From Streptomyces sp. HUAS 15-9 (GTDB taxonomy: Bacteria; Actinomycetota; Actinomycetes; Streptomycetales; Streptomycetaceae): DNA of 64,000 nt. Numbering within the stretch: position 1 is the first letter of the stretch; the number at the start of each line of letters is the position of its first letter. The DNA is taken from NCBI RefSeq assembly GCF_025642155.1, contig NZ_CP106798.1:3038001-3102000 (forward strand). Direction: 5' to 3'. A program made the position numbers and the translations under genes. This document shows, in pieces, positions 63,767-64,000 of this stretch. The notes under the pieces were generated by a model, which saw only the letters and a program-made list of their open reading frames with translations, searched no databases and was not told the origin of the DNA.

Positions 63767-64000
63767 TCACCGCCCGTCCCGCAGCACCTCGAGGAGCGCG
63801 TGCAGGCGCGGTGAGGCGGTCAGCTCCTCCAGGGTCACCGGGCGGCCGTCGGCGTCGGCGACGGGCAGGCGCCAGTTCGGGTACTGGTCCCAGGTGCCGG
63901 GGAGGTTCTGCGGGCGGCGGTCGCCGACACCGTCCGGGAGCCAGACGCCGATCATGCGGGCGGGGGTGCGCAGCAGAAAGCGGTGGACGGCCTGGATCTC
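63767..64000 (-). CDS. malQ: 4-alpha-glucanotransferase (amylomaltase), C-terminal end only
   Basis: Transfers alpha-1,4-glucan segments between maltodextrins. Only the last 77 codons are in the window; the frame is open to the right edge. Identification rests on AVHRFLLRTPARMIGVWLPD and the family's C-terminal NLPGTWDQYPNWRLP, which are typical of GH77 enzymes. The gene continues beyond 64000 on the minus strand. Confidence 0.85.
   Translation of the reverse strand, partial: EIQAVHRFLLRTPARMIGVWLPDGVGDRRPQNLPGTWDQYPNWRLPVADADGRPVTLEELTASPRLHALLEVLRDGR

Overview
This 64-kb window is high-GC actinobacterial chromosome, almost certainly Streptomyces. The signs are dense GC-rich codon use, many GTG starts, the cell-elongation set (mreB, mreC, mreD, PBP2, RodA), the folC-DUF4233 pair, tandem clpP genes, mycothiol-type redox context and many paralogues typical of the genus. 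Gene order looks like the conserved core of the Streptomyces chromosome; from memory it resembles the region around the S. coelicolor mre/clp/pepN genes, but I could not run an alignment. I see no prophage, integrase, transposase, CRISPR array or origin.

Layout. 1-6.1 kb: mreB-mreC-mreD-mrdA-rodA on the minus strand (rodA cut by the window edge), the peptidoglycan elongation machinery. 6.6-11.7 kb: ndk, DUF4233 protein, folC, valS. 11.8-17.5 kb: a Pro/Gly/Tyr-rich membrane protein, then clpX, clpP2, clpP1 and tig (proteostasis), with a likely ClgR box upstream of clpP1. 17.6-17.94 kb: divergent tRNA-Pro and tRNA-Gly genes. 18-30 kb: assorted single genes: acetylase-like membrane protein, HD protein, SpoIIE-type phosphatase, Eis-like acetyltransferase, Nei-type glycosylase, rpiB, amino-acid permease, Ser/Thr kinase, LPKTG surface protein, bioY. 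29.9-30.4 kb: an uncalled 28-codon leader-peptide-like ORF and a truncated ROK regulator, i.e. a small scar.

30.4-41.4 kb is the main accessory block: a divergent carbohydrate or polyol cluster. One arm is an FGGY kinase and a histidine phosphatase. The other arm is a Tat lipoprotein binding protein, two permeases, two different ATPases separated by a DeoR regulator, a 2-hydroxyacid dehydrogenase and a second FGGY kinase. Stop/start overlaps tie each arm into one transcription unit. Substrate unknown.

41.4-64 kb: a DsbA-like (Rv2466c-type) protein, two pepN paralogues 15 kb apart, an orphan PD-(D/E)XK-like protein, GNAT, a secreted serine hydrolase, a Tat metallophosphoesterase, NUDIX, a CGNR zinc-finger protein, a large secreted subtilase, an ECF sigma factor with a membrane partner, asd, DUF1203, an FAD monooxygenase divergent from a TetR regulator, a small membrane protein and the 3' end of malQ. 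The intergenic region between the monooxygenase and TetR holds the most striking regulatory structure: seven 14-bp inverted-repeat units in two tandem blocks over two recognisable promoters. Most convergent gene pairs are separated by long hairpin terminators.
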